A stretch of 64,000 nt of DNA, taken from the NCBI RefSeq assembly GCF_000189635.1, contig NW_002476370.1, positions 744,001 through 808,000 of the forward strand, given 5' to 3'. Each line of letters begins with the position of its first letter. Within the stretch, counting starts at the first letter, position 1. This DNA comes from Tetrahymena thermophila SB210. Lineage: Eukaryota; Ciliophora; Oligohymenophorea; Hymenostomatida; Tetrahymenidae. This document shows positions 49,601 through 63,320 of this stretch, piece after piece. The notes beneath the pieces were generated by a model. It saw nothing but the letters and a program-made list of their open reading frames with translations. It had not been told where the DNA came from and searched no databases. Position numbers and translations under genes: made by a program.

Positions 49601-52600
49601 AATACCTGCCAGGTTAGATCTAACATATGTAAATAATTAACAGTAAATATAATTTTTAATTTTTAACTAAATAACAGAGTTAGGCCTATAGATTTTTTTA
49701 TTAAGCTAAAAAAATTGTTTGTCTTGTAGATTAAACAGATGCAATACTTTCTTACTTTGATTTCATAAATTTCACAACTTATGATTTTAAGCTTTTTAAT
49801 GGTCAATAAGCAGAAAATCTTCTTTATGCTAATTAAATTATCGATGAAAATATAATATGCATAACAGCAAATAATATGTTTATTATAGATTTTTTAGGTA
49901 AAATAATAAAATAAACAAAATATACAATTGAATCTACCTCATAATTTATCTACTATCAAAGCCAACAATTGATTATAATATTTCAATAGAATTAAATAAA
50001 TTTTATAGATAATAACTTAATTCCCTTGTAGGTTTAATACTCTGCTTATGGAAATGTTATTTACTAAATTGTTTATGGTGACTTTATTTTAGCTTCATAT
50101 AATTTAAAAAAGATCTAAATTATACATTATCCATCTTCTTCTGAGTCAGTTATATAATGCTCCTAGTCAGTTAGCTAAATAATTACCTTTTATGATTAAA
50201 TTCATGTAAAATTTAAATAAAAAAATTAATTAGACCATCGAAAAAATATTTTATAATTTTCTCTTCAATCAAAAAATAAAATTTTCTCAGATATTTCTTA
50301 AAACCCAATATTCTCATTAATAAAGGCTATTTTTCAATAAAATAAAGTTTTTTAAATCAAGTAGAGCAATTATTATAAATAAAGTTTTAAAGTGATCTTA
50401 ATTTAAGAAAAAAAATTGTTTTAAATTATATTTCTGATAAATTGGGTTTATTTTTAATAATTTGAAAAAAGCTAAGATTTTATTGATTTTTTAATTTATA
50501 TATATATATAGTTATTTAATTATTAATAATAGTTTGGATTCATATAAGGATTAAATTTGAACGTTTATTCTTTATCTTAAAATCTAATTAAATAAGTATT
50601 TTAGATATAATTACCTTCTATATCATGTGAATAGTAAATGATTACTTATTTTTCGAGTAACGAATTAAGCCAAGAAGTAATATATCTAGATTAAGATAAT
50701 TCTGGTATCTGCAGCATTTATGGTAATATAGGAATAAACGAGTAATAATTTTTAATTATAAATTATTCTTATTTTTAAAACATTCAATATTTAGTTATTA
50801 GGTACAAATGAAGGTACCTGGATAAATGTATCTTGATTATATATCACTTTCAAAACTAAATTATATCAATTTAGTCTCTTGTATTGATATATCTGCCAAT
50901 AAAATATATCTTGTTTTAAGGGATTCATAAAATAATATGTTTTTAGGTTCAACTTTATATAAATAGCAGCTAAATGTAAGTTTGTTTTTATAAAATTATT
51001 GTTTTTAGAAGAATAAATATTGTTTAAATAGATTAATATAATAGCATAAATTAACTAACCAACTCTCATAAATATTCAAGGTATTTAATCTTATGGAAAC
51101 TATTAAACAATATATTTTGATAATGGTTTCATAATTTATAAGAATGAGTCTATACTTTAAATGATTGATAACATACCTTCTTACATTAATCAGTTCATTA
51201 TTGATTTCTAAGAAGATATTTTAGTAATATCAAACTCACTCTGCTAATGGTTTGTTTTTAAGTTTTCTACTGGTTAGTTTATGTATGATATGCCTCAAGA
51301 TTCAAATTATAATCCTTTGCTAAAATGTACCTCGTCTTTTGATAGAGTTAACAAAAATATTCTGTTTAAATAAACTACATAAATAACAAGTTTTTCGTAC
51401 AGCTAAAATACAACTAATTGGTTTTTAACAACTCAAATATTAGGAAATACTAATATGGTAAACTTGTATAGTTTGGATTAGTTAAATTTGTTATATTTAG
51501 TTACAAATCCGTGTATCGCTGTAGTATATACTGCACCATCTTTTAAGAAATTTAATTACTTTGCTATAGTTTTCTAAACAACTACATTTGTTAAATAATT
51601 CTATGATAGCTATAATTAAAGAGTTATTTTATGTAATTAAGACTATGTGCAATGCAAGATCTATAGCTCATAATTCAAACTTATTAAAACTATATCATTC
51701 ATAAGTGTAAGTTTAATTTTTTAACTAAATTTTTTAAATATTTAAATACCTTAAATACTCACATAATATATTACAGTATAACTGTTCAGAGTTTATTTTT
51801 TTTTTTTAAAGAGTTTACTTTATTTACAAAATTCATTTAATATTAATAAAGAATTAAAGAGAAATTATGGTATTAATAAATTAAATTAAATTTATCTTAT
51901 TTTTAAAAAATACAAAAATATCTCAATATTTATTATTTATCTATCCATTTTTTATTTATTCAGTTATTCTATTTAAACATTAAACATTTGATAAAACTAG
52001 GATATTGATATTGATCAAATTTTTTATTATGAACACCCAATAAATGCTGTTGTCTCACCTAACTAAAAATTATTAATTCAAATAATGTATCTTGATGATA
52101 AATATACAACTTCAGATACATAGGTTAGATCAATTGACATCTCTTAGTACTCCTAGACTTTTTCATAATATAACTAGTAAACTAAATTTACTATAATCGA
52201 AGATTTTTAAAAGGATATACTTATTATAGTATTTGCAGATAATATATTCTTTATTAAAATTTCATAAACTTAAATAATTCATTATCTCAACTTTTAAGAA
52301 AATTTAAGTTAATCCAAAGCTGACGGATAAATAACATATATAAGTCTTGATAAGTAAAGTAATATACTAGCATGTACCACATAAGAAAACATCTTAATTT
52401 ATGACTACTCTTCAATTGTTTTCTATGATTATTAGAATTTTTATTTAGGTCCACAAAATGCAGATTTAATTAATTACATCACATAAGGAAGGAACTAAAA
52501 TGATAATTTAATTGCATTTGCAAGAGAATTCAATTACAATAAAATTTCTTTTTATTAAGTCTCTTTGTAAAATTAAACAATAACACCATTTTTAAGCTTA

Positions 52601-55600
52601 GATGTTACTGAATACTTAGATTTATAATTTACATTAAAAGGAGGACCACTTGGATAAACATCAAATATAAATAATAGCACTAAATATAATTATAGAATTA
52701 TACAAATTTAAAAATAAGTTACAAATGACTTGTAGTAATATATAATTATTTAACATCATATATTAAGGTACTGTGTATATCAACTTAATAATTAAAATAT
52801 TAATCTCCTTAAAATATATTATTTTTAATCTGTTAGTTATCAATATTACGCTTTGCTAGAAGAACTAAGCTTCTTTCCTATTCTGATACTTTAAAACACC
52901 ATTGCTTCTACTTTATATCTATAAATTTTAGACTATGAAAGTAAGATGATAAATTTAATATCTAGCTAATTCTAATAAGTTATGAACGATTGTAATATTC
53001 GTAATTAAACTGTATATTGCTTTGATTAATAAGGAATAAACTTAATAGAGATAAGCATTTAAGACCCAAAGAGCTTCAAGATTACATAGATAAGTTAGTT
53101 AGATTAGCAATTAAGTAAATAAAATATAATATTTGGTTAAAATATTATTTAAAATACTTTTAATCTACCATTAGTATTTTATTGCAATAATATTGTTTTC
53201 AGTTGGAATCCTAGTCAAAATAAATTATCTAAATTTTAAATGGTAAATAATATTTAATAATTAAAAATTGGCAACTAATACATTTTATTAGAACTCGAAT
53301 ATACTTTTGATATAACATTAGTAGCTATTAATCAAGATGGTGCTTTAGTAAAATCTCTTTATAACTTGATATAGCCTGCTTAAAAGTTGAGAGACTTGTC
53401 TTCTTCTAACCAAATTCCTCACTTTTATAATAAAAAATATGAAGAGTCAAAGATATCTGAATAAATTTCATAGTTTTTAGTCCTACAAACATTTGGATAG
53501 GCAAATATTTATTCTTTAATTGACTTTTCTCTATATCTAACTATTAGGTCTCTTAACATTACAAATATTTAGTAAATTTAAATTTTATCAAAATCAATTA
53601 TGCTTCTAGCTTCTAAAGCAGAAATTTAGGTATACTACTTTTCTAAAAATAACTATAATCTATTATAATCATTTTAAGCCAGTTTACCTATAATTGGTTA
53701 TGCCACTTTAAATAGTTTATAGTAACTAAATATATTTTAGTTGTCAATGGTTATCAGCTCTAATAATGATATTAGATTGCTATAATATACTTTAACTACA
53801 GATTAAAATGTTGATTCTTAAATATATACTTCAAATTAATAGTGTGTACTAACCTTCAGTGACTATGTTTAAGACTTATCCTTACTTTAATATACTGTAA
53901 AGATATAAGCTATTTAAGATTAATTTGTATCAAAAAACTATGCCAACATTTAAGTTATAGAGATATATTTTATACCACAAACAAGTCTGTATTTAAGATA
54001 AGATATTTTTTAAACATTAACGTCATCTAATTTTACCTTAAGACTATATTCTGATTCTTAAAATGCACTTGTCTATCTGATAAATTAAAATTATAATAAT
54101 ATCAACGCCATTTTTAATCCAAGCATAGTTTATTTAGAAATTTTGAATATGATGCTTACAATTCCTTAGTAACCATAAAATAAACAGTTAATTACTCCTA
54201 TTGCAATTGATATAAATAATAGCAAAAGCCTTTTAAGCATAAGTATGACAAATACCATAGTTGATTTGGATAGCTAAGTATGTATTATATTTTAAAATAT
54301 GAATGAGCTCATATTTTCAAATTCAGAATTTATCACTTCATAACATTTAATAACTAGCAGCTCATATAATACCTGCATGATTTTAATTAAAAATGTCAAC
54401 TTTGTTTATTTAGATAGACTTACGTTTAAAAACTTTACTATTTAAAATAAATCTTCATCTTTGAAATATGTAATTGCATTTGACAGCATCTAAAATTTAA
54501 GCATATCAAATATTGCTATTTTAAAGTCAAATCTCCAAATAAACAGTATATTTAACTTTTAAAACATTGGAAATTTAACACTAAATAATATATTAGTGAA
54601 CATCACTAAGTCAAGTGGTTCTATAATCTCTTCATCAAATATCAATAGTTTTTTTATCTAAAGTCTGTAAATTTATGATTCTTAATTTGAAGGAAAATCG
54701 TACTCTTTAATATAAACTATGGGATCTTTAATAAATAATTTATAAAATATTACAGTTAAAAATATTTCAGGACCTTCTCTTATTTAAATTTAAGAACAAT
54801 TTTATAATAAAGTAATAGTCATAGTTTCTTAAGTTACAATTAATGATTTATCAGTTATAAATAGTTAATTTAACGATTAACAAAACCCATCAATCTACGT
54901 ATCAAGCTTAAATACAGATGTAGAAAATATGAGCATTTAAAATGGAATATTTAATAGTGATGTAATTTAGCTTTATTCAAACATAATACAAGTATAAAAC
55001 TTAATAGTAAATAAAAACTAGATATATAGTTCAATAATATTCTTAAATAGCTTTTAGCATAAAAATTTAGACTCTCAATTAGACTCTTAAAGTTGTTTGA
55101 TATAATAGAGTTAATTTAATAATAATAATCTATAAACTGGATAAGTGATTTATGTTTTTTAACATAGCGAAGTTACTTTTAATTACTTGATAGTTAATAT
55201 GAATTAACTCTTAGAATCTTTTTATGGAACAGTGTCGTTTGATACAACATAAAATATAATAATTAATAATTCCCTATTTTCTAATAATACCGTTTAAAAG
55301 GGTTGTGGTGGGGGAATATATATTACTAATAGCTAAGTTTAGCTAAATAATTGTACAATTTGCTATAACTATGCTGTAATAGGAGGTGGTATCAGATACT
55401 AAGAAATGAACTCTTCTTTAATTTATAAAGATAAATAGTATAAATATCGCCGTCTTGATATATAATAATCTTAAATTTTTAATAACAAAGCTCTTTTGTT
55501 TGGCTAATAAATTACCTCTTATCCAAAATCATTCAAATTTCATAAGAATTATACTTAAATGTTATCTTAAGTGGTATCTGGAAGTACCTTGAGTTAACCT

Positions 55601-58485
55601 CTTATATTTTATTTAGTAGATGAATTTGAAGAAGTCGTAAATTACCCTTTAAATATTGAAACAAATAAAATTCATTAACTGATAATTTAAGAATTTCAAG
55701 GATATGATATTCTTATTGTCAACTAAGATGAGTCGAAAATGCATATTTAAGGAGGAATTTAAATTTATAATAATTATATTACATTTTAACCTTAAATAAC
55801 ATCCAATCCTTCTAGCAAATAATTTTTATAAATTTAACTTTCTTCAAAGGTACCAATTTACGATTTTTAATAAAACTATTTCAAAGTAAGCTCAATAGAA
55901 AGTATTATTTACTTAAAATTTTTACCATGTTAAGCTGGGCAAATTCCTAAATAAGAATTTAATCTCATTTCATGCTATGAATGTCCATAAGGTAAAAAAA
56001 TGTTTTGTTATAAATTTTTTCTATAATTTATTAATATTTTATGCTTCTCTTTTTTTCAAAATCAAATTTTATAAGTTCATATACATAAAAATTTAAAAAG
56101 ATTCTAAAAAATATATTTTAAAAGAAAATATTGAAAGGACTTTTTAAACTATTAACAAAAATAGGAACATATTCTTTTATAAGCAGTTTTTCTAATTCTG
56201 ATACTTATCAATGTAGCCATTGCCCTGAATAAGCTAGTTATTGTGAAAAAGATATAATAGTGCTATAAGATGGATACTGGAGATTAAATCCACAATCGAG
56301 TAAGGTATTTGCATGTTCTAATCCATCTAATTGCATATAAACATAAAACTAGTAGAATTATAATCTTTCTTCTATAATGCCTTAAGGTAAATACTTAAAA
56401 TTTGATAATATTAATTAGAAAATTTTTTTATAGAATAATTTGAAAAATCAATTTGCAGTGTTGGTCACATAGGAGCTTTGTGTGAAAGTTGTGACATTAA
56501 TAATTAATTATGGGGAAATTAATATTCTAAAAGCAGCAATCTTAGCTGTATTAAATGCAAAGATAATTATATAGATATTATTACTTATTTCTTACTATAT
56601 TTAGCGATATTGGGTTATTTATCATTCAGTTTTAGGAAAATATAAAGATTCACTACTCAAAAATGCCTTTTTTTATATATCAAGAGATTAAATTTTATTT
56701 GTATTGGGAAATCATCAGAGTCTGATTAGAATACAGTTGCTACGAAGATATTAATAAATTATGTTTAAATTATTACAATTATATTCTAATTTACAAATTT
56801 TTCACCTTATCTCAGATAAATAATTAGTATTTTTGGAGACTCCTCATCTGATTCAATGTAATTTATTTTTAAAAAAATATAATTATTTATCTTATTTAGT
56901 TAATTTACATATTAATTCACCATAATATAAGTTGAAAAATTTTTAAAGTTATTTGTTTTATTAATTTTTGGATATATACTATTCTAATTAATAAAAAATA
57001 AAAGAAATTATTTTTATACCCCCTTATAAAATTAAATATTATTATATTAATTTAAAGGTTGTCTATAGATTGTATTCTGATTAATACTTTAGGTATAGGT
57101 AATATATTAACAAGGAGATCAATTTTAAGGATATTGGTTCCCTTAACTTTCTTATTTATATTCTCTATAGGCATATTTATACTAAATATAAAAAGTAAAT
57201 AGCATAGATTTAAAATTTATAATATAAAGTGCTCATTTATTTTCTTATGGCTTTTCTTTTCTCCAAGCCTTATAAATTATTTTGTCTAATAACTTAGCTG
57301 TGTCTAAATTGGAGATTATTCTTATGTTATTACAGATAAATAATATATCTGCTTTGGACATGATCATAAATAAAATATATTTTATATTTTGATTCCTTCA
57401 TTAGTGTTACTCTATTTACTTTTACCTTTATTTTTCTTTAAAAAGCTTAAATAAAAAAGAACTTGCCTTACAAAAATTGAAAATATAAAAGTTTATGGCA
57501 TTTTATTTTATGAGTATAGAAAAGAAAAATACTACTGGGAAATAATAAAGACAACTCAAAAATCCTTAATTTATCTTTGCACCTTTGTTGATAATATTGG
57601 ATAAAAAGCTTTAGTTTCTTTATCAATATTATTTCTTTACGGTATAGCATCCTTCTTTAGTAGACCATATAATAGTATTTAACTAAATAATCTTGATTTA
57701 ATGGCTACAATTCTATAATTTAATTCTATCGTCTTAGCAATAATAATCAATCTTATGGAAAATACAGTTTGGGAAAGTATTTCTACTACAATTATTTTCT
57801 TTTTCAACTTTATGTTTATTGTAAAAATTATGATGAAAGTAATTTTGAGGGAAATACCTTTAGATATTAAATAAAGAAATTTCTTTCACTGGTTGTTAAT
57901 AAAAATAAAAAATATATTTCCTAAATTTTTAACTGCTTAAATAATCATATAAAGCTCTAATAAATTTTAAGTAATGAGAAGATGGAGCAAAATTTAAAAA
58001 GAAGTATTTAAATATATGAAACTTAAGAAAAGAAATTCCAATAAACAATAAAATAATGACTAAGCTGATGAAATTATTGAAGAAGATGATGAAAATACAA
58101 ATTTAATTATAGAGATGAATTAATAAACATCTCTATTCGGATTAAGCAACTCTGTTTTAAAATCTCAAAACACTTCATATATTAGTCTTTAAAGTAAGAA
58201 TATGAATTTTTTTTATATTAAATTTTTTAAAACTAAAAAGGTAAAATAGATGGAAAATTTTCAACTGAGAAAGATAATTTAAAAAGTGAAAAATTTTAAC
58301 TCGTTAAGACAGATGATGAATTTATAAGTATGAATTAATATAATCATTAATATTTTGTTCATTAATTTTATAAAAAAGATTACTTTGATGAAAACAGCGT
58401 TGCAAATTCTCCAACTAGTTTTTTAGCAAAAAAGTAATCTAAAAATATGAATTTTTTTGAGCCTCAATAAACTCAATACAAATGA
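46664..58485 (+). CDS. giant Cys-rich, propeller/beta-helix surface protein with C-terminal membrane segments
   Basis: Twelve exons join without a phase error to give 3237 residues: 46664-47399, 48208-48522, 48577-49628, 49678-50205, 50533-50741, 50795-50975, 51032-51706, 52001-55991, 56165-56386, 56434-56857, 57058-58193 and 58241-58485 (TGA). A signal peptide (MKFQLLLISLNLVFSS; ATG at 46676 is equally possible) precedes a furin-like Cys repeat region (CFKCSQNCETC, CQQCQLEGCLLCT). A long ectodomain of short beta strands with WD or PQQ-propeller-like texture follows. From about residue 2030 to 2400 there are parallel-beta-helix-like Asn/Ile/Ser repeats (for example NLTLNNILVNITKS, GCGGGIYITNS). 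A second Cys-rich module (CYECPQ, CSHCPEQASYC, CESCD) leads to about seven membrane helices, then a cytosolic Lys/Asp/Gln tail. Families of this build are frequent in ciliates and their roles are unknown; a surface receptor or adhesin is inferred. Confidence 0.8.
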
Positions 58486-59437
58486 ACTTTTTTTTGATTT
58501 AACAATAGCTAAATGCATAATATTTATATAAATATATTATTTAGAAATTTTATGTTGGAATTAAACATATATTGTTTTATTTGTATTTGATATTTTATAC
58601 TTATATATGTGGTTTTTTTATGAGATATTTGATACGTTATACTGTAATTTCTAATTAATACTTTCCAAAATATATTTAGTTCAGATTATAATATTATCTA
58701 TAAATTTAACCCCTTCTTATACACAAAGAGGAAGTGCCCATTGTTGTTACTTGAAATTATATAATATATATATCAAATTATTAAAATTGAAATTTATATA
58801 ATTAATTAATAGTTAAAAAGTAACTACATGTTAAGGTATGTATTAATATATTTATTGATACTTTAAAAGATGCTAAAAACCTCTATCTTTTTTGATTTAA
58901 AAACCAATAATGACTTTATAAAATGAATGACAGTAAAATTTATATGACAGAATTGATTTCCTCTAATCCTATATTTAAAATTTACCTCATACTTTTCATA
59001 AACATAATTCTCCTCTTTCTTTTTTAATCATTATTTAATTTTAATCAAATTTTACAATATTTATTTAATTTCAACTTCAATTAAAATAAATTGAAAATAT
59101 AATATTATAATAAGTAAATAAAACTTTAAAAATAAATAACTTAATTTAAAATTATAAGTTTAATTTTTAAAATAATAAATTTAGGCTGAAACCAATATTT
59201 AAAAAATTATTATTTTTTATATTAATCTTTTATTATTTAAATATTATATATTAAAATAAGATCATTTACATATTTTTTTAATCTGAATGAATATGTTCTA
59301 AATACTTATATATTTATAAATAAAATGTTTTTATCACATATATATTAATAAAATGTTGTCATCATTTTTTGGTTCAGAGAAAAATTTTATTTTCTCAATT
59401 TTTTTATGTAATTTTATATTTAAATCCATCCTCTCAT
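58486..59437. other. intergenic region between convergent genes
   Basis: Holds the 3' flanks of the giant surface protein gene (+) and the Dicer-like gene (-). AT-rich, no gene recognised. Confidence 0.5.
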
Positions 59438-62400
59438 TCATACTTACTTTCCTTAGAATATTAATCCTAGATTTGATTATTGTTTGATGAAAATGTGATC
59501 ATAAGCATCTTAGAAGGCTTTTTTTTCAGCTAAAGTTTCAGAATAATCTATTCCTGTTCCTACTTTGATTTATTTAATTAGAATCGTAACTTTGACTTTA
59601 TATTATCCATCAGTGTCTTTGACTACCTCTGTAATTTTTCCTAATTATTCATAAGTTTACTAGGCAACTAATTAAACTTTCTCTTTCACATTAAAAATAA
59701 TTTTTTAGTAAAATGTAACGAAATGAATAATGTATGGAGCATATAGTTTTCCATAAATTGAAACAAAAGTTGAAATATCAGAATCCATTATGATTGCTCC
59801 AGCAACTGACTCCCATAAATCACCTAGAACTTTGGGAGAATTAGCTTGATGCGACACTGACTCTTTAAACTTAGTATTTAGGTTGCAATCCTCTATAAAT
59901 TAGATAATTTCATCTTACTAATATTTACTTATATTCAAAGCATAATAATGAAATTTATTAAGGATAGCCATTCTAGACATAAAGTCATTGCTGAGCAAAA
60001 GAGACTTCATTTCGCAAAAGAAGTAAGGAGAATTTATTTTTTTTTGCCTATTTCTTGAAATATGATAACCATGAGAAACAACTAAAATCTCTATTAAGGC
60101 ATCTCCCAAAAATTCCAATATCTAATAATCTTAAAAGTAATGCTCAAAGTTGCTGTTTGAATGACAATTTAATGCTTTTATTAATAAAGATTTGTCTTTA
60201 AAAGTGTAGTTCAGTATTTTTTCAAAGCCACTTATGGCTATGTCCAGTGTTTACTCATGAAGCTATTTAAATTTTCTATATTCAGACCTGTCCTTCCTTC
60301 TCTGATTAGGACAAGTATTATTTTAAAATTCTACTTCATACTTATTTTTATAAAATAATTCATCTTTAATATAAAACTTAATAAGATTCCATATAAATTG
60401 TGTATTTTCTTCATTTTGAATTATTTCATTCTAAATCTTTTCTTCAAAGCACTATTCCATTTTTTTATTTGCCTAAATTTCAAATTCTTTTTATAAAAAT
60501 TTCTTTCCTTATAATTAAAGTTCATAGTAAGTCATTTCCTCATCTATCTCCATCAAATCGATAATATCATCACTCAAAACGAAGCTCCCATTGACCTAAT
60601 TCTAAAACTTATTTAGGAGATATTAATCTATCTAGAGTCCTAAATCTTTGATTAGCTAAATACATGTATTCAAAGTAAATTAATTGCTGGCATAAAAGCA
60701 CCCAACAACTGATTCAAGGGTATCAGATAAATTTGAGTAAGATAGCTAAAAAGATTATCTAAATTCAAAAAATTATTTTAGTATAAAATTTGTTGAAAAA
60801 TAAAATAATTTACTTTTAATCTTGCGGTGCTTCAGTGAAAGAATTCAAATTGAATAAATTAAATCTCCAGTCATAAGAACTTGGTCTTTTAGTCTGAACA
60901 TAAAATTAGAGACCGTTTCTAAACGCTGAAATTCCTAAATATTTGTTGTTAATAAAAATAGTGCGTATCATTGTAAGGGCATTTTCGCTTTAATTTGGAA
61001 GATGCAAATAAAGATAAAGAGAAGAGATGTATTTGATTACAACATCACCTATTACCTCAAGCAATTCTAGGTTTTTAGTTTTACTGTAAGAGATCTACGA
61101 AAATGACTCAATAAGTAATTCTAAATCTACATTATTTTCTAAAAAGTAGTTACAAGCAAAATCTCTAACAATCATGACATCTTTAATTAAGGCAAAGATA
61201 GAAGGAGCTTATAAGTGAGAGTTAATCAACTAAGTATTTAAAACATGTTATTCAAAATGCTCTAAAGGTAAAAGCGACATGTTAATCTTGTTATCAGAAA
61301 AGTCTTTTTGTAAGCAAGACTGGAAAACTCCCTTGTTATTTTTAATATGAGCATCACTAAGGAAATCGAAATTTTTCAAATGATTAATCTTTCTACAAAG
61401 TACTAATGGATTACGGCGATTAAATTGATGGTATTGGGAAATTTAATTTGTATTCTAATTATATTTATTCTAAGTTTATTGATTAGTTTAAATATTATTA
61501 TTTGCTATCAATTGTTGCTAATAATCTTATATGTATTATTAAATTTCTTTTTTTTAAAAATTTACAAATTATTTTCTAATTGCAAAAAACATTTATGCTT
61601 TGTCAGTAAGGTATTTATCTGGTTAGCTATATATACAGTCATAAAGAGTATCACTTTGCAAGTCTTTTTATGTAGCGTCTTACTTTAGAAAGAGTTTCTA
61701 TTTGATACTGTCATAGCTCATACCTGTATGTTACGATAATGACTATATAAACTGATCAATAGTAGTATTTGATGGATCAAAAATCTCAACTATTTGATAA
61801 AGATCTTAATTTAAGAACAAATGGCGATAAATATTAGATTAGTAAGCCAATCTAAATTTTTCATTTTTCAAAGTAAGTGAAATATTATTAAGTTTTTCAC
61901 TTTCTTAAAATAAATCTCCATCTAATTTAACTCTTGGTTTTTATTATTAATCTTAATTGGTGGGATCTTACATTTTCATTTAATTTTCAGGAATTTAATC
62001 TTATTCACTTTGTTAGATTTCTTAAAGTTGTTTATTTTAATCATTTACCAATTCTTGCTTTTGCCCATTTTATTCAGTTACTACTACTGAACTACAAGTA
62101 TTTTCTTGTTAATTATTTGAATCAACATCAATTTTTTTTAGATCATGAAGATTTTAAGTGATTTCTTGATCAGAAATATCATTTATTTTATTTTTTTCCT
62201 TTTAAAAAGTCAAATTAAATTCTTCAATTTATTTGGTTGGTAAAATTATTACTTCATCTTATAATTTATTTTCATTTTCAATTAATTAATCTTTTTGATT
62301 CATCGTTAAAGTATTTTCATTAATTAATTCAATTATTGTTACATTTTATTTGTCCAAATTATCTGATTTTGATGTTTCATCAATCATTTGCAAATCTTAA

Positions 62401-63320
62401 CTAAAATTTATAAATGTTGTTGCTAAATTTAATTTATTATCTAGAATACTTTTCTGTTTTTTCTAAAGATTAAAGTTATGTATTAAGTCAAAATCTATGA
62501 ATTAATATGGGTTCTCATTTATCTCTTTTTCCATATCACATTTTTTACTATCAAAATTTGTTAAGACATGATTATTATTGAAATTATTTAATTCTACTTC
62601 TATGTATTTTTGAGTTAGTAGAACTTAAAGAAATTTCACAGAAATTGTAGACTACATGAAATACTCAAAGATGTAGCTTGAAATTTAGTTTCCTTCCTAC
62701 TAAAAATCCTTAAAAAATCCAGTATTGAAGTTATAAATTGACAAAAGCTCTGAGGATGATAGGCTTATAGTAGAAATAAACTTCAGCTAATAAATGCAAG
62801 GATTAACTTCAGATTTATAATCTTCAAGATCTTTTCTTAAAAATAGTTCTAATTCTCTTAACTCTGGTAATTTTACACTTGAAATGAATCCAAAAACGTA
62901 AGCAGGGTTTTCAGTATTATACACTTAATGTAAATAGACCTCATAAATTTTGCTTTCTTCATCACTTTCATTGTGTGTATCTTTCTTTTATTTAATTTCT
63001 CTAAATGGTTGCTAGATATAAGTGCACTAGGATATTTATTCTAGATTTTAACTCAACAAGTAATCTACTGTTTTTTGACATTAATTCTTAGCATCAAACT
63101 GAAAAGCTAAATTCTCTGCTTCTGGTATTTAACTTAGTTGCATGTCCATTTTTATATCATAACCTTGCTTTTATTTAATAGCTGTCAATCTTTTTTTTGA
63201 TTATCCTTTATCTATTTTTTTTTGTTTAGTTTTTTTAATTGATGAGTACTATTTTTTAATGGAATGGCAAATGATTTTAAAGCCCAACTTAGCACTTTTA
63301 ACTTTAGGTTTGTTTCTCAT
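59438..63320 (-). CDS. Dicer-like endonuclease without a helicase domain (DCL1-like)
   Basis: Two exons, 63320-60814 and 60758-59438, flank a 55-base intron and encode 1275 residues. RNase III domain a (about 700-870) has NLELLEVIGDVVIKY and SDTLESVVGCFYA. Domain b (about 1000-1170) has QILEFLGDALIEILVV and KVLGDLWESVAGAIIMDS. Both keep the acidic metal ligands (E...D and D..E), so both sites should cut. A dsRNA-binding-like end follows (KVKVTILIKQ...SETLAEKKAFQDAYDHI). Upstream, LKFISTISLSSSELLSIYNF matches the Dicer platform segment, and a PAZ-like region probably lies near 480-600, separated by a Gln/Asn/Glu low-complexity insert (about 290-480). No DExH helicase motifs occur in the 290 residues before the insert. 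A poly-T AG just upstream of the ATG could be an acceptor, so a further 5' exon is possible. In Tetrahymena, a helicase-less Dicer (DCL1) makes scan RNAs in meiosis; the orthology is inferred from architecture. Confidence 0.9.
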
